A stretch of DNA of 42,392 nt from Alphaproteobacteria bacterium (GCA_030604885.1 JAUVUZ010000026.1:1-42392); one strand, 5' to 3'. Positions 25,197-35,467 are shown, numbered from the stretch's first letter. The notes: a model not told the origin generated them from the sequence alone. A program made the numbers and translations.

Positions 25197-25628
25197 TCAC
25201 GCGGCGGCCAGGGCGCGGATGCGCTCCACCATCGCGAACAGGCCGTTGCGGCGGCTCGGCGACAAATGCCGGTCGAGGCCGAGGCCGGAGAGGAAGGCCT
25301 CCGCGTCCACCTCGCGGATCTCCGCCTTGGTGCGACCCGAATACAGCATCAACAGAATCCGGATCAGCCCCCGCACGATGTGGGCGTCGCTGTCCGCGAC
25401 GATCTCGAGCCGGGCGCGGCCCAGGTCGTCCGCGTGCTCGCGGCCGATCATCCACACCTGACTGGTGCAGCCGCGCACCTTGGTCGCCTCGGTCTTGAGC
25501 GCCTCGTCCATCGGCGGCAGGCCCTTGCCGAGGTCGATGATGTAGGCGTAGCGCTCCTCCCAATCGTCCAGGAAGCCGAAGGTTTCCCGAAGCTCGGTCA
25601 GCTCCGCCTCGTGGGTCGTCGTGTCCAT
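25197..25628 (-). CDS. sufE: Sulfur acceptor SufE
   Basis: A 143-residue SufE. It takes persulfide sulfur from SufS on Cys54 (VRGCTSQVW) and passes it to SufBCD. The motif FGFLDDWEERYAYIIDLGKGLPPM is typical. The ATG at 25628 begins the conserved region; an in-frame upstream frame to 25766 runs through repeats and is not coding. It is transcribed in the same direction as the SUF operon but is separated from sufT by 196 bases holding several hairpins, so it may be expressed separately or at a reduced level. Its 3' end lies 4 bases after the EAL gene stop, convergent. Confidence 0.93.
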   Translation of the reverse strand: MDTTTHEAELTELRETFGFLDDWEERYAYIIDLGKGLPPMDEALKTEATKVRGCTSQVWMIGREHADDLGRARLEIVADSDAHIVRGLIRILLMLYSGRTKAEIREVDAEAFLSGLGLDRHLSPSRRNGLFAMVERIRALAAA

Positions 25629-25653
25629 TCCCGTTCCCCAACCCAAAACCATC

Positions 25654-25809
25654 GCGGAGGGACTCGGTCCCTCCGCACCTCCCATTCGTTTTCGCGCGAA
25701 GCGCCGAAGGGCGCTCACGCCGCGCGACCACCGTATCCCGCTTCGCGGAAAAACCAAAGGGTCCACAGGGCCCTCGGCCCTGTGCGGGGTCCAGGGGCGG
25801 CGCCCCTGG
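25654..25809. repeat. Array of four hairpins between sufT and sufE
   Basis: Perfect stem-loops: GCGGAGGGA-CTCGG-TCCCTCCGC (25654-25676), AGCGCC-GAAG-GGCGCT (25700-25715), CACAGGGCC-CTC-GGCCCTGTG (25764-25784) and CCAGGGGC-GGC-GCCCCTGG (25791-25809). The third and fourth resemble GC-rich dispersed intergenic elements of alphaproteobacteria. They could attenuate or process the suf transcript and keep sufE expression lower than that of the main operon. Confidence 0.65.
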
Positions 25810-25824
25810 GCCTTCGTGTAAGCT

Positions 25825-26298
25825 TCAGAAATAGTCGAGAATCATTCGCGCGGCTTCGGACATGTTGTCGGGCGTCCACGGCGGGTCCCACACCAGGTAG
25901 ACCTCGACGACGCCGACGCCGCGCACCCGGGCGACGGTTTCCGCCACCTCGGTGGGCAGCTCGCCCGCCACCGGGCAGCCCGGCGCGGTGAGCGTCATGC
26001 GGATTTTCACGTCGCCGTCCTCGGAGCGGAGGATGTCGTAGATCAGGCCCAGGTCGTAGATGTTGACCGGGATTTCCGGATCGTGGACCTCCCGAAGCGC
26101 CTCGACGATCGGCTCGTCGTCGTCGAGCGGCGGCTCGCCGGGTTGCAGCGGCAGCCCGGCGCGGCCGACGAGATCCTCGTCGGCCAGGGCTTCGGCGTCG
26201 GCGCTGGCGTCGATCTCGTCGGCCCAGTCGGCGGCGGCTTCCTTGTTCTCCGCCGGGGCGGAGAACTCGTCCATGGAAAATCGATTGCTCTCGGTCAT
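25825..26298 (-). CDS. sufT: SUF-system DUF59/MIP18-family protein SufT
   Basis: A 157-residue protein. The C-terminal ~95 residues form the MIP18 (DUF59) domain with REVHDPEIPVNIYDLGLIYDI and the conserved Cys108 in LTAPGCPVAGELP, ending in VWDPPWTPDNMSEAAR. In SUF operons this protein assists maturation or transfer of Fe-S clusters. The N-terminal ~60 residues are acidic and low in complexity (EEAAADWADEIDASADAEALADED-like), a linker of unknown role. The ATG at 26298 is the first in the frame and starts 10 bases after the sufS stop, so it is the last gene of the contiguous operon. Confidence 0.9.
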   Translation of the reverse strand: MTESNRFSMDEFSAPAENKEAAADWADEIDASADAEALADEDLVGRAGLPLQPGEPPLDDDEPIVEALREVHDPEIPVNIYDLGLIYDILRSEDGDVKIRMTLTAPGCPVAGELPTEVAETVARVRGVGVVEVYLVWDPPWTPDNMSEAARMILDYF

Positions 26299-26308
26299 TT
26301 CACACTGC

Positions 26309-27568
26309 CTAACGCAACAGGGCCATCGCCCTTTCCACGCCCGACGCCAGGGCTTCCGCCTCGGCGCGGGTGCTGTACATCGCGAAGCTCGCCCGGGTCG
26401 TCGCCGACACCCCCATCCGCACCATCAGCGGCTGGGCGCAGTGGTGCCCGGCCCGCACGGCGACGCCGCGCTGGTCGAGCAGGGTGGCGATGTCGGACGG
26501 GTGCGCGCCCTCGACGGTGAAGGAGATCACCCCACCCTTGCCCGGCGCGGTGCCGATGATGCGCAGGCCGGGGATGCGGGTCAACAGCCGGGTGGCGTGG
26601 TCGAGCACGTCGGTTTCGTGGGCGTGGATGCGCTCCACCCCCAGGCTCTCGACGTAATCGATGGCCGCCGCCAGGCCCACCGCCTCGACGATCATCGGCG
26701 TGCCCGCCTCGAAACGCGCGGGCGGCTCGGCCCAGGTGCTGCGCTCGAACGAGACCGTCTCGATCATGTCGCCGCCGCCCTTGTAGGGCGGCATCGTCTC
26801 CAGCAGTTCGCGGCGGCCGTAGAGGGCGCCGATGCCCGTGGGGCCGTAGATCTTGTGGCCGGTGACGGCGTAGAAATCCACGCCGAGGGCCTTCACGTCC
26901 ACCGGCTGGTGCACCGCGCCCTGGCAACCGTCCACCACGATCAGCGCCCCGGCGGCGTGGGCCGCGGCGGCGATCTCGCGGATCGGGAAGATCGTCCCCA
27001 GCACGTTCGACATGTGGGCGACGGCGACGAGCTTGACCTTCGGCCCCAGCATCGCCGCGAAGGCGTCGAAATCGAACGCGCCTTCGTCGGTCACCGGGAT
27101 CGGCCGCACCACCGCGCCGGTGGCGGCGGCGGCGAGCTGCCAGGGGACGATGTTGGAGTGGTGCTCGCTTTCGCACACCAGGATTTCGTCGCCCGGCTTC
27201 AGGAACGCCTGCGCCCAGCAGCGCGCCACCAGATTGAGGGCGTCGGTGCCGCCGGAGGTGAACACGATCTCCGACACGTCGCCCGCGCCGAGGAAGCGGC
27301 GCACGGTTTCCCGCGCCGCCTCGTAGCGCGCGGTGGCGAGGTCCGAGAGGGTGTAGACGCCGCGGTGCACGTTGGCGTAGGCGGTGCGATACATGGTGTC
27401 CATGGTTTCGAGCACCGCCGCGGGCTTCTGGGCCGAGGCGGCGCTGTCGAGGAACACCAGGGGCTTGCCGTGGACGAGGGTGGAAAGGATCGGGAAATCC
27501 TTCCGCACCGCCTCCACGTCGAAACGCTCGTCCGGCAGCGTCGCCGCCGAACCGTGCAGGATCGTCAT
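26309..27568 (-). CDS. sufS: Cysteine desulfurase SufS
   Basis: A 419-residue type II cysteine desulfurase, a pyridoxal-phosphate enzyme that removes sulfur from cysteine and forms a persulfide. The PLP lysine is Lys239 (VTGHKIYGPTG) and the persulfide cysteine is Cys377 (RAGHHCAQPLM). SEHHSNIVPWQ and GGGDMI also fit SufS. Its ATG overlaps the sufD stop by 4 bases (ATGA), a sign of translational coupling. With SufE it supplies sulfur to the SufBCD scaffold. Confidence 0.97.
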   Translation of the reverse strand: MTILHGSAATLPDERFDVEAVRKDFPILSTLVHGKPLVFLDSAASAQKPAAVLETMDTMYRTAYANVHRGVYTLSDLATARYEAARETVRRFLGAGDVSEIVFTSGGTDALNLVARCWAQAFLKPGDEILVCESEHHSNIVPWQLAAAATGAVVRPIPVTDEGAFDFDAFAAMLGPKVKLVAVAHMSNVLGTIFPIREIAAAAHAAGALIVVDGCQGAVHQPVDVKALGVDFYAVTGHKIYGPTGIGALYGRRELLETMPPYKGGGDMIETVSFERSTWAEPPARFEAGTPMIVEAVGLAAAIDYVESLGVERIHAHETDVLDHATRLLTRIPGLRIIGTAPGKGGVISFTVEGAHPSDIATLLDQRGVAVRAGHHCAQPLMVRMGVSATTRASFAMYSTRAEAEALASGVERAMALLR

Positions 27569-28875
27569 GCCGTCTCCCTTTCCGCCAGCCAGGCGTCGGC
27601 GCGGGCGCTGAACGCCTCGCGCACGCCCTCGTCGGAGATCAGATCGATCGCCTCGGCGAGGAAGGCGTGGAGCAGCAGCGCCCGCGCCGAGGCCGGATCG
27701 ATGCCGCGCGAGCAGAGGTAGAACACCTGCTCGTCGGACAGTTCGCCGCAGGTGGCGCCGTGGCTGCATTTCACGTCGTCGGCGTAGATTTCCAGCTCCG
27801 GCTTGCAGTCCACCTCGGCGTTGCGGGAGAGCAGCAGCCCGTTGTGGAGCTGGTTGCCGACGATCCGCTGGGCGTCGCGGTGGACGTGGACCTTGCCCTG
27901 GTAGATGCCGCGCGCGCGGTTGTCGAGCACGCCCTTGAACACCTGATCGGTGGTGGTCTCGGCGGCGATGTGCTGCACCTCGGTGGTGGTGTCGCAGATG
28001 CCGTCGCCCTTGGCGGCGTAGGCGCCGTTGATGCGGGCGTCGCCGCCCGAGCCGACCATCCGCAGGCGCATCTCGCGGCGGGTGGTCTTGCCGCCGAGTT
28101 GCAGGATGAAGCCTTCGTAGCGGGCGTCGGCGGGCACGTCGCAGCGCCCGGCGGAGACATGGGTGGCTTCCGCGCCCTCGCCCTGGAACACGTAGTGGCG
28201 CAGCGTCGCGCCCTCGCCCAGGGCGATGTCGGTCACCGCGTCCACCGCGTAGGCGCCGTGGGCCGGGCCGGTGTAGCTTTCCACCAGGGTCAGCGACGCC
28301 TTTTCGCCCACCAGCACCACCAGGCGCGGGAAGGCGATGCGCGGACCGGCGGCGGACGTGCTCACCGCGACCACCTCCACCGGCTGCTCGACGGCGGCGC
28401 CCGCCTCGACCGCCAGCACCGCGCCGTCTTCGAGGTAGGCGCTGGCGAGGGCGGCGAGCGGCGCCTGCTCGAACGACACGCCCTTGTCGAGGGCGGCGAT
28501 GACCGCCGCATCCCCGGCTTCCAGGCAGTCCTTGAGGCTCCGCACCGTGAGGCCCGGCACGGCGGGCAGGGTCGAGAGGTCGGCGGCGAAGCGGCCGTCC
28601 ACCAGCACCACCCGCGCCGCCACGGCGGCAAGCCCCGCCCCGGCGAGGCTGGCGGGCGCCGCCTCGGCGGCGGCGGCCCGGCCGAAGGGGAGGGTTTCCA
28701 GGTCCTTGAGGCGGGTGTAGCGCCACGCCTCGACCTTCGGGTGCGGCAGGCCCTGGCGGCGGAAATCGGCCGCCCCGGCCTCGCGCAGACCGGCGACCCG
28801 GGGGTCGCCCGCGCCGGGCAGCGCCGCGGCGGTGGCGGCGTAGTCCTGCAGCAGCGGTGTCTGGATCAGGTTCAT
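27565..28875 (-). CDS. sufD: Fe-S cluster scaffold subunit SufD
   Basis: A 436-residue SufD, partner of SufB in the SufBC2D scaffold. The beta-helix core with VHVHRDAQRIVGNQLHNGLLLSRNAEVDCKPELEIYADDVKCSHGATCGELSDEQVFYLCSRGI is typical, including the conserved His and Cys near the SufB interface (only parts quoted as landmarks: DVKCSHGATCG and YLCSRGI). The start is the ATG at 28875, after GGGAGAAG; a GTG at 28890 would overlap sufC. It follows sufC after an 11-base gap and overlaps sufS. Confidence 0.95.
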   Translation of the reverse strand: MNLIQTPLLQDYAATAAALPGAGDPRVAGLREAGAADFRRQGLPHPKVEAWRYTRLKDLETLPFGRAAAAEAAPASLAGAGLAAVAARVVLVDGRFAADLSTLPAVPGLTVRSLKDCLEAGDAAVIAALDKGVSFEQAPLAALASAYLEDGAVLAVEAGAAVEQPVEVVAVSTSAAGPRIAFPRLVVLVGEKASLTLVESYTGPAHGAYAVDAVTDIALGEGATLRHYVFQGEGAEATHVSAGRCDVPADARYEGFILQLGGKTTRREMRLRMVGSGGDARINGAYAAKGDGICDTTTEVQHIAAETTTDQVFKGVLDNRARGIYQGKVHVHRDAQRIVGNQLHNGLLLSRNAEVDCKPELEIYADDVKCSHGATCGELSDEQVFYLCSRGIDPASARALLLHAFLAEAIDLISDEGVREAFSARADAWLAERETA

Positions 28876-28886
28876 CGGCTTCTCCC

Positions 28887-29642
28887 TCACGCCGCGGTGG
28901 TGTAGTCGGCGTAGCCGGTCTGTTCCAGGCGACGGGCCAGATCGGCGCCGCCGGTCTCGACGATGCGGCCGTAGGCGAGCACATGGACCACGTCGGGCAC
29001 GATGTAGTCGAGCAGGCGCTGATAATGGGTGATCACCAGGAACGAGCGGTTCGGGCTGCGCTGGGCGTTGACGCCCTCGGCGACGATGCGGATCGCGTCG
29101 ATGTCGAGGCCGGAGTCGGTCTCGTCGAGGATCGCCAGCTTCGGCGCCAGCACCGCCATCTGCAGCATTTCGTTGCGCTTCTTCTCGCCGCCGGAGAAGC
29201 CGACGTTGAGGGGGCGCTTCAGCATGTCGTCGGGGAGCTGCAACAGCTTCGCCTTTTCCCTCAACATCTTGAGGAAGGCCATTGGATCCATTTCCTTTTC
29301 CCCGCGTGCCTTGCGCAGCGCGTTGACGGCGGTCTTGAGGAAGGTGGTGTTGGTGACGCCGGGGATTTCCACCGGATACTGGAACGCCAGGAACAGGCCG
29401 AGGGCGGCGCGCTCCTCCGGCTCCATCTCCAGCACGTCGTGGCCGTCGAAGGTGACCGAGCCGCCGGTGACTTCGTAGCCCGGGCGGCCGGAGATCACGT
29501 GCGCCAGGGTGCTCTTGCCCGAGCCGTTCGGCCCCATGATCGCGTGAACCTTGCCCGGCTCGATCGTGAGGTTGATCCCCTTGAGGATTTCCTTGTCCTC
29601 GACGCTGACGCGCAAATCGTTGATTACCAATCCGTTAGTCAT
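28887..29642 (-). CDS. sufC: Fe-S assembly ATPase SufC
   Basis: A 251-residue ABC-type ATPase without membrane domain, energising the SufBCD scaffold. Walker A is GPNGSGKST, the signature is FSGGEKKRNEM (the SufC-specific form of LSGGQ), Walker B is LAILDETDSGLD and the switch His is in VITHYQRLLDYI. All catalytic residues are intact. The ATG at 29642 is 31 bases after the sufB stop. Confidence 0.97.
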   Translation of the reverse strand: MTNGLVINDLRVSVEDKEILKGINLTIEPGKVHAIMGPNGSGKSTLAHVISGRPGYEVTGGSVTFDGHDVLEMEPEERAALGLFLAFQYPVEIPGVTNTTFLKTAVNALRKARGEKEMDPMAFLKMLREKAKLLQLPDDMLKRPLNVGFSGGEKKRNEMLQMAVLAPKLAILDETDSGLDIDAIRIVAEGVNAQRSPNRSFLVITHYQRLLDYIVPDVVHVLAYGRIVETGGADLARRLEQTGYADYTTAA

Positions 29643-29673
29643 CGAATCTTCTCCGTTTTCCGAACTTGCGCGG

Positions 29674-31131
<1,458 letters not shown>

Positions 31132-31143
31132 CGATCTCTCCTC

Positions 31144-31614
31144 TTACGCCTGCATCGCGGCGGCGTGCCGCTCGGCGATCACTCGGTTCAGGTCTTCGGG
31201 GTCCATGAAGCGGGCCTCGGGCAGCATGTCGACCAGCCGCACCTCGTCGAGCGACCGGCGGATCGCGACGTTGACGGCGTTCCAGTGGCCGTTCATCGGG
31301 CACTGGTGGACGAACTCGCACATCTCACCCGAGTCCTCGACGCAGCCGGTGACGGCGATCGGCCCTTCCAGGGCCTCGATCACCTCGGCCATCGAGATGC
31401 CGGCGGGCGGGCGGCCGAAGCCGTAGCCGCCGTTGACGCCGCGGGCCGACTGCAAAAGGCCGGTGCGCGCGAGCTGCTTCAGGATCTTCGACACCGTCGG
31501 CAACGGCACGCCGGACGACTGCGCAAGATCGGCGGCGGAGCGTAAGCGGTCGCCCCGCAGCAGGTCGCACAGCACCACGACCGCGTAGTCCGTCAGCTTG
31601 TTGACTTTGAGCAT
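31144..31614 (-). CDS. sufR: Rrf2-family Fe-S sensor, SUF operon regulator
   Basis: A 156-residue Rrf2 protein with a winged helix-turn-helix (residues 25-65: ADLAQSSGVPLPTVSKILKQLA) and three cysteines, Cys91, Cys99 and Cys105 (Cx7Cx5C), that would hold a 2Fe-2S or 4Fe-4S cluster. It is the type found at the head of alphaproteobacterial SUF operons and probably represses the operon when cluster supply is sufficient. Names used for this family include IscR and SufR; the latter is given here by context. It is the first gene of the operon and thus likely autoregulated through sites in 31678-31727. Confidence 0.92.
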   Translation of the reverse strand: MLKVNKLTDYAVVVLCDLLRGDRLRSAADLAQSSGVPLPTVSKILKQLARTGLLQSARGVNGGYGFGRPPAGISMAEVIEALEGPIAVTGCVEDSGEMCEFVHQCPMNGHWNAVNVAIRRSLDEVRLVDMLPEARFMDPEDLNRVIAERHAAAMQA

Positions 31615-31677
31615 CGACGTTCCCCGTGAGTCCGGTCCGGGAGGGGGTTTCGCAGTTGCGAATCGTTCTCACAAACA

Positions 31678-31693
31678 GGACTAAAACAGTACC
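31678..31693 (-). promoter_or_regulatory. Dyad near the predicted suf start point, possible SufR site
   Basis: GGACTAAAACAGTACC contains the inverted half-sites ACT and AGT around a 5-base A-rich centre, with further imperfect symmetry (GGACT/AGTACC). It would cover the transcription start predicted from the minus-strand TTGACT box, a fitting place for an Rrf2 repressor. Confidence 0.4.
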
Positions 31694-31699
31694 GTATCT

Positions 31700-31727
31700 C
31701 AATTAAGCCGTTCCGGCCGGGAGTCAA
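31700..31727 (-). promoter_or_regulatory. Possible promoter of the suf operon
   Basis: On the minus strand TTGACT (31727-31722, 5 of 6 to the -35 consensus), a 16-base spacer and TAATTG (31705-31700, poor -10). Transcription would begin near 31692, about 80 bases before the sufR ATG. Confidence 0.4.
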
Positions 31728-31799
31728 CCCGCAAATCCGAAGGGGTGAAAAATCCCTGCGCCGGGGTGCGGAATTTGCCGTGAATCGCCGAACCCGCGC

Positions 31800-31828
31800 T
31801 TGAGCCGCAGGGGCTGCCGCCCTAATCT
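31800..31828 (+). promoter_or_regulatory. Possible promoter of the NUDIX-sseA-metC-hisI run
   Basis: TTGAGC (31800-31805), a 17-base spacer, and TAATCT (31823-31828). Transcription would start near 31835, 23 bases before the ATG at 31858. Both boxes are partial matches but the spacing is ideal. Confidence 0.45.
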
Positions 31829-31857
31829 GTAGCGTTTGCAGTTTCCCCGGGGATTCC

Positions 31858-32535
31858 ATGACCGCGCGCCACCTCAAGACCATCGGCAGCCTCAACGCCT
31901 CCGTGCCGGCGCGCCCCGGCGCGCCGAAGCGGGTGAACGTGCTGGCCGTCGACCCGCTCTACCGCGGCTATTTTTCCGCCAACCGCTACACCCTCGCCCA
32001 CGAGACCTTCGCCGGCGGCCTCTGCCCGCCGATCACCCGGGAGGTGTTCGAGCGCGGCCACGCGGTGGCGGTGCTGCCCTACGACCCGGCGCGCGACCGG
32101 GTGGTGCTGATCGAGCAGTTCCGCGCCGGGGCGATGGTGGCGGGCTGGCACCCGTGGCTGATCGAGGTGCCCGCCGGAATGATCGAGCCGGGCGAGGCGC
32201 CGGAGGACGTGGCGCGCCGCGAGACCGAGGAGGAGGTCGGCCTGCCGCTCGGCCGCCTGGAGTTCATCGCCCACGTGCTCTGCACCCCCGGGGCGTCGTC
32301 GGAAACCCTGGCGCTCTACTGCGGCGAAGTGTGCGCCGAGGCGGTGCCGGAACACGGCGGCCTCGCCGCCGAGGCGGAGGACATCCGCATCTTCACCCTG
32401 CCCGCCGAAGCGGCGATCGCGCTTCTCGACGGCGGACGCCTCGACAACGCCAGCACTCTGATGATGCTGCAATGGTTCGCCCTCAACCGCGCGCGGCTGC
32501 GCTCGGCGTGGCTGGCGGACAAGGAGGACCGATGA
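31858..32535 (+). CDS. NUDIX hydrolase, ADP-ribose pyrophosphatase type
   Basis: A 225-residue NUDIX protein. The full box G-x5-E-x7-REUxEExGU is present in GMIEPGEAPEDVARRETEEEVGL (quoted as a landmark in parts: GMIEPGE and RRETEEEVGL). The preceding LIEQFRAGAMVAG..HPWLIEVPAGMIE and the following CTPGASSETLALYCGEV match ADP-ribose pyrophosphatases (NudF), which cleave ADP-ribose to AMP and ribose 5-phosphate. The substrate is inferred. Its TGA overlaps the sseA ATG, so the two are translationally coupled. Confidence 0.9.
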   Translation: MTARHLKTIGSLNASVPARPGAPKRVNVLAVDPLYRGYFSANRYTLAHETFAGGLCPPITREVFERGHAVAVLPYDPARDRVVLIEQFRAGAMVAGWHPWLIEVPAGMIEPGEAPEDVARRETEEEVGLPLGRLEFIAHVLCTPGASSETLALYCGEVCAEAVPEHGGLAAEAEDIRIFTLPAEAAIALLDGGRLDNASTLMMLQWFALNRARLRSAWLADKEDR

Positions 32536-33404
32536 ACCGTTCCGAAAGCCTGGTCACCGGCGCGTGGCTGGAGGCGCACCTCGACGCGCCGGACGTGGCG
32601 ATCCTCGACGCCACCAGCTTCCTCCCCACCGACCCGCGCGACGCCTACGGCTGCTTTCGCGAGACCCGCATCCCCGGCGCGCGGTTCTTCGACATCAACG
32701 ACGTGGCCGATCCCGCCAGCCGCCTCTCCCACACCATGCCCGAACCGGCCACCTTCCTCTCCAAGGTCAGCCGCCTCGGCGTCGGCGACGGCATGAAGGT
32801 GGTGGTCTACGACGCCAACGGCGGCGCCATGGCGGCGATGCGGGCGTGGTTCATGTTCCGCGCCTTCGGCCATGCCGACGTGGCGGTGCTGGACGGCGGG
32901 CTGCCCAAGTGGCTGGCCGAGGACCGCCCCACCGAGGACGGGCCGGAGCGCCCGCGCGCGCCGCGCGACTGGCGCCACTTCACCCCCCGCGACGGCGGCC
33001 CCCGGGTGGCGCGGCTCGACGACGTGCGCGCCAACCTCGACACCCGCAAGGCGGCGATGGTGGACGCCCGCAGCGCCGAGCGCTATGCCGGAACCGCACC
33101 CGAACCCCGCCCCAGCGCCCGCACCGGCCACGTGCCGGGGGCGCGCAGCCTGCCCTTCGCGTCGCTGCTCAACGCCGACAAGACGATGAAATCCGACGCG
33201 GAGATCCGCGAGATCTTCGCCGCCGCGCAGGTGCCGCTCGACAGCACCCCGGTGATCGCGATGTGCGGCACCGGCGTCACCGCCTGCGTGGTCGCCTTCG
33301 CCGCCCACCTCGTCGGCAAGTCCGACGTTTCGGTCTACGACGGCAGTTGGGAGGAATGGGGCAACACCCCCGATCTCCCGGTCGCCACCGGCCCCAACCC
33401 CTGA
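32532..33404 (+). CDS. sseA: 3-mercaptopyruvate/thiosulfate sulfurtransferase
   Basis: A 290-residue tandem-rhodanese protein. The N-terminal domain is inactive and the C-terminal domain carries the catalytic Cys245 in CGTGVTA, the loop form (CG[ST]GVT) of 3-mercaptopyruvate sulfurtransferases. It moves sulfane sulfur to thiol acceptors or cyanide. AAGGAGG lies 5 bases before the ATG, which overlaps the stop of the NUDIX gene by 4 bases. Position beside metC suggests a sulfur amino-acid context. Confidence 0.94.
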   Translation: MNRSESLVTGAWLEAHLDAPDVAILDATSFLPTDPRDAYGCFRETRIPGARFFDINDVADPASRLSHTMPEPATFLSKVSRLGVGDGMKVVVYDANGGAMAAMRAWFMFRAFGHADVAVLDGGLPKWLAEDRPTEDGPERPRAPRDWRHFTPRDGGPRVARLDDVRANLDTRKAAMVDARSAERYAGTAPEPRPSARTGHVPGARSLPFASLLNADKTMKSDAEIREIFAAAQVPLDSTPVIAMCGTGVTACVVAFAAHLVGKSDVSVYDGSWEEWGNTPDLPVATGPNP

Positions 33405-33422
33405 GGCAGTTGTTCGCTCACG

Positions 33423-34592
33423 ATGAAGCAAGACACCCTGATCACCCACTCCGGCCGCACCTCGCCCTACTTCGCGCAGAGCGTCAACCCGCCGGTCTAC
33501 CGCTGCTCCACCGTCACCTTCCCCACCATGGCGGCGATGGCGGAGGCCCAGGCCGACCACCTCAACGCGTTCTACTACGGGCGCATCGGCACCCCCACCA
33601 CCCAGGCGTTCGAGGAGGCGGTGGCGGCGGTCGAGGGCGCCGAGCGGTGCATCGCCGTGCCCTCGGGCCTCGCCGCGATCGCGGGCGCGCTCACCGCGCT
33701 CCTGAAGGCGGGCGACCACGTGCTGGTCTCGGATTCGGTCTACGGCCCGACCCGCACCTTCTGCACCGACGTGCTGATGAAGACCGGCATCGCGGTGGAC
33801 TTCTTCCACCCCCTGCTCGGCGAGAACATCGAGGTGCTGTTCAAGCCCAACACCAAGGTCGTGTTCTGCGAGACCCCCGGTTCCCTCACCTTCGAGATTC
33901 AGGACATCCCCGCCATCGCCCGGGTGGCGCACGCCAAGGGCGCGCTGGTGGTGGCCGACTGCACCTGGGCCTCGCCGATCTTCTACCGGCCGTTCGAAAA
34001 GGGCGTGGACGTTTCGGTGCTGGCGGCGACCAAGTACATCGTCGGCCATTCGGACGCGATGCTCGGCACCATCTCCACCTCCGCCGAGCTGTTCCCGATC
34101 ATCAAGTCGAGCGTGGTGAAGTACGGCTATTCGGTGGGGTCGGAGGAAGCCTATCTCGGCCTGCGCGGCCTGCGCACCATCGCGCCGAGGATGAAGCAGC
34201 ACCAGGAGAGCGCCCTCAAGGTGGCGCGCTGGCTGCAAACCCGGCCCGAGGTGGCGCGGGTGCTGCACCCGGCGCTGCCCGAGGACCCGGGCCACGAGCT
34301 GTTCAAGCGCGACTTCCTCGGCGCCTCGGGGCTGTTCGGCCTGATCCTCGAGCCGTATCCGGAAGAGGCGATGGTGGCGATGATCGACAGCCTCAAGCTG
34401 TTCACCCTCGGCTTCTCGTGGGGCGGATACGAAAGCCTGATCACCTACACCACCCCCGGCATCGTGCGCACCACCGTGCTGTGGAACGCCGACGGCCCGA
34501 CGCTCCGCCTGCACATCGGCCTCGAGGACCCGGACGACCTGATCGCCGACCTGGAAGCCGGGTTCGCGGTGCTCAACGGCTTCGGGGGCTGA
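33423..34592 (+). CDS. metC: Cystathionine beta-lyase
   Basis: A 389-residue PLP enzyme of the Cys/Met metabolism family. The Schiff-base lysine is Lys204 in [40 protein letters not shown] and PSGLAAI are family motifs. The form [16 protein letters not shown] and FSWGGYESL fits beta-lyases that cleave cystathionine to homocysteine, pyruvate and ammonia rather than gamma-synthases, though specificity is inferred. The ATG at 33423 lies 18 bases after sseA; the ribosome site is weak. hisI begins 1 base after its stop. Confidence 0.92.
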   Translation: MKQDTLITHSGRTSPYFAQSVNPPVYRCSTVTFPTMAAMAEAQADHLNAFYYGRIGTPTTQAFEEAVAAVEGAERCIAVPSGLAAIAGALTALLKAGDHVLVSDSVYGPTRTFCTDVLMKTGIAVDFFHPLLGENIEVLFKPNTKVVFCETPGSLTFEIQDIPAIARVAHAKGALVVADCTWASPIFYRPFEKGVDVSVLAATKYIVGHSDAMLGTISTSAELFPIIKSSVVKYGYSVGSEEAYLGLRGLRTIAPRMKQHQESALKVARWLQTRPEVARVLHPALPEDPGHELFKRDFLGASGLFGLILEPYPEEAMVAMIDSLKLFTLGFSWGGYESLITYTTPGIVRTTVLWNADGPTLRLHIGLEDPDDLIADLEAGFAVLNGFGG

Positions 34593-34593
34593 G

Positions 34594-34989
34594 ATGGGCG
34601 TCGAAACCCTGCTCGACGCGGTGAAGTTCGACGCCGACGGACTGGTGCCCGCGATCGCCCAGCAGCACGACACCGGCGAGGTGCTGATGGTGGCGTGGAT
34701 GAACCGCGACGCCATCGCCGAAACCCTCGCCACCGGGCGCGTCTGCTACTGGTCGCGCTCGCGCAAAAGCCTGTGGCGCAAGGGGGAAACCTCGGGCCAG
34801 GCGCAGACTCTGGTGGCGCTGCGGCTGGATTGCGACGGCGACACCCTGCTGCTGCTGGTGGAGCAGGCCGGGGTCGCCTGCCACACCGGGCGGCGCTCGT
34901 GCTTCTATCGCGAATGGCAGGCGGGCGAGTTGGCGGTGATCGCCGCGCCCGAGGTGTCGGAGGAAGCCCTCTACGGCAAGCCTAGTTGA
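34594..34989 (+). CDS. hisI: Phosphoribosyl-AMP cyclohydrolase
   Basis: A 131-residue HisI, the third step of histidine synthesis, opening the adenine ring of phosphoribosyl-AMP. Metal ligands are visible in LDCDGDT and [25 protein letters not shown] and [17 protein letters not shown] are diagnostic. There is no fused HisE domain, as usual in alphaproteobacteria. It starts 1 base after metC, so it is coupled to it, far from any other his gene in view. Its end overlaps the convergent small exported-protein gene by 8 bases. Confidence 0.96.
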   Translation: MGVETLLDAVKFDADGLVPAIAQQHDTGEVLMVAWMNRDAIAETLATGRVCYWSRSRKSLWRKGETSGQAQTLVALRLDCDGDTLLLLVEQAGVACHTGRRSCFYREWQAGELAVIAAPEVSEEALYGKPS

Positions 34990-35401
34990 GCGGCAGCAGC
35001 AGGCCGGCGCCGGGCCGGGCGACGGGTTGGGCCTGCCCTCCGGTGAGCGACAAGGGCGTCGCGTCGCGCGGCGCGGGCTCCGCCGCAACCGCCGGGCGCG
35101 CCACCGCGGCGGGCGGGGCGACGGCGGGCGGAGCGGCTTCGGGCGAGGCGGCCACTTCCGGCGCGGGCGCGGCCTCCGGGGAGGCCGCCAGCCACCCCAC
35201 CATCCGCCCCACCGGCCCCTCGCCGAGGGCGGGCGGCGGCGCGGGTGCGGTCGAGGCTTCGGCCCCGGCGGCGAGGTTGCGGTCGATCCACCCGAGCAGG
35301 TCGGCCACCATCACCTCGGGGGGCGGCGCCTCGGCGGCGCGCGCGGGCGCGGCCAGCAGGAAACCCACCCCGATCATCATCGCGCCGACCGTCCTTCGCA
35401 T
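34982..35401 (-). CDS. Small exported Ala/Pro-rich protein, unknown function
   Basis: A 139-residue protein with a signal peptide ([22 protein letters not shown], cleavage after ARA). After a short conserved-looking segment [19 protein letters not shown] the rest is low-complexity Ala/Pro/Glu. The ATG at 35401 has GGAGG 7 bases upstream. No family is recognised. It is a single gene, convergent with hisI and divergent from the cobW-type gene. Low complexity and GC richness leave some doubt that the annotated length is correct. Confidence 0.6.
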   Translation of the reverse strand: MRRTVGAMMIGVGFLLAAPARAAEAPPPEVMVADLLGWIDRNLAAGAEASTAPAPPPALGEGPVGRMVGWLAASPEAAPAPEVAASPEAAPPAVAPPAAVARPAVAAEPAPRDATPLSLTGGQAQPVARPGAGLLLPLN

Positions 35402-35467
35402 CGCACCGCCTCCATCGCTTCCGGGGGCATCACCGCACGCGCGGGCGGTTCCGTCAACCGCGCGCTC

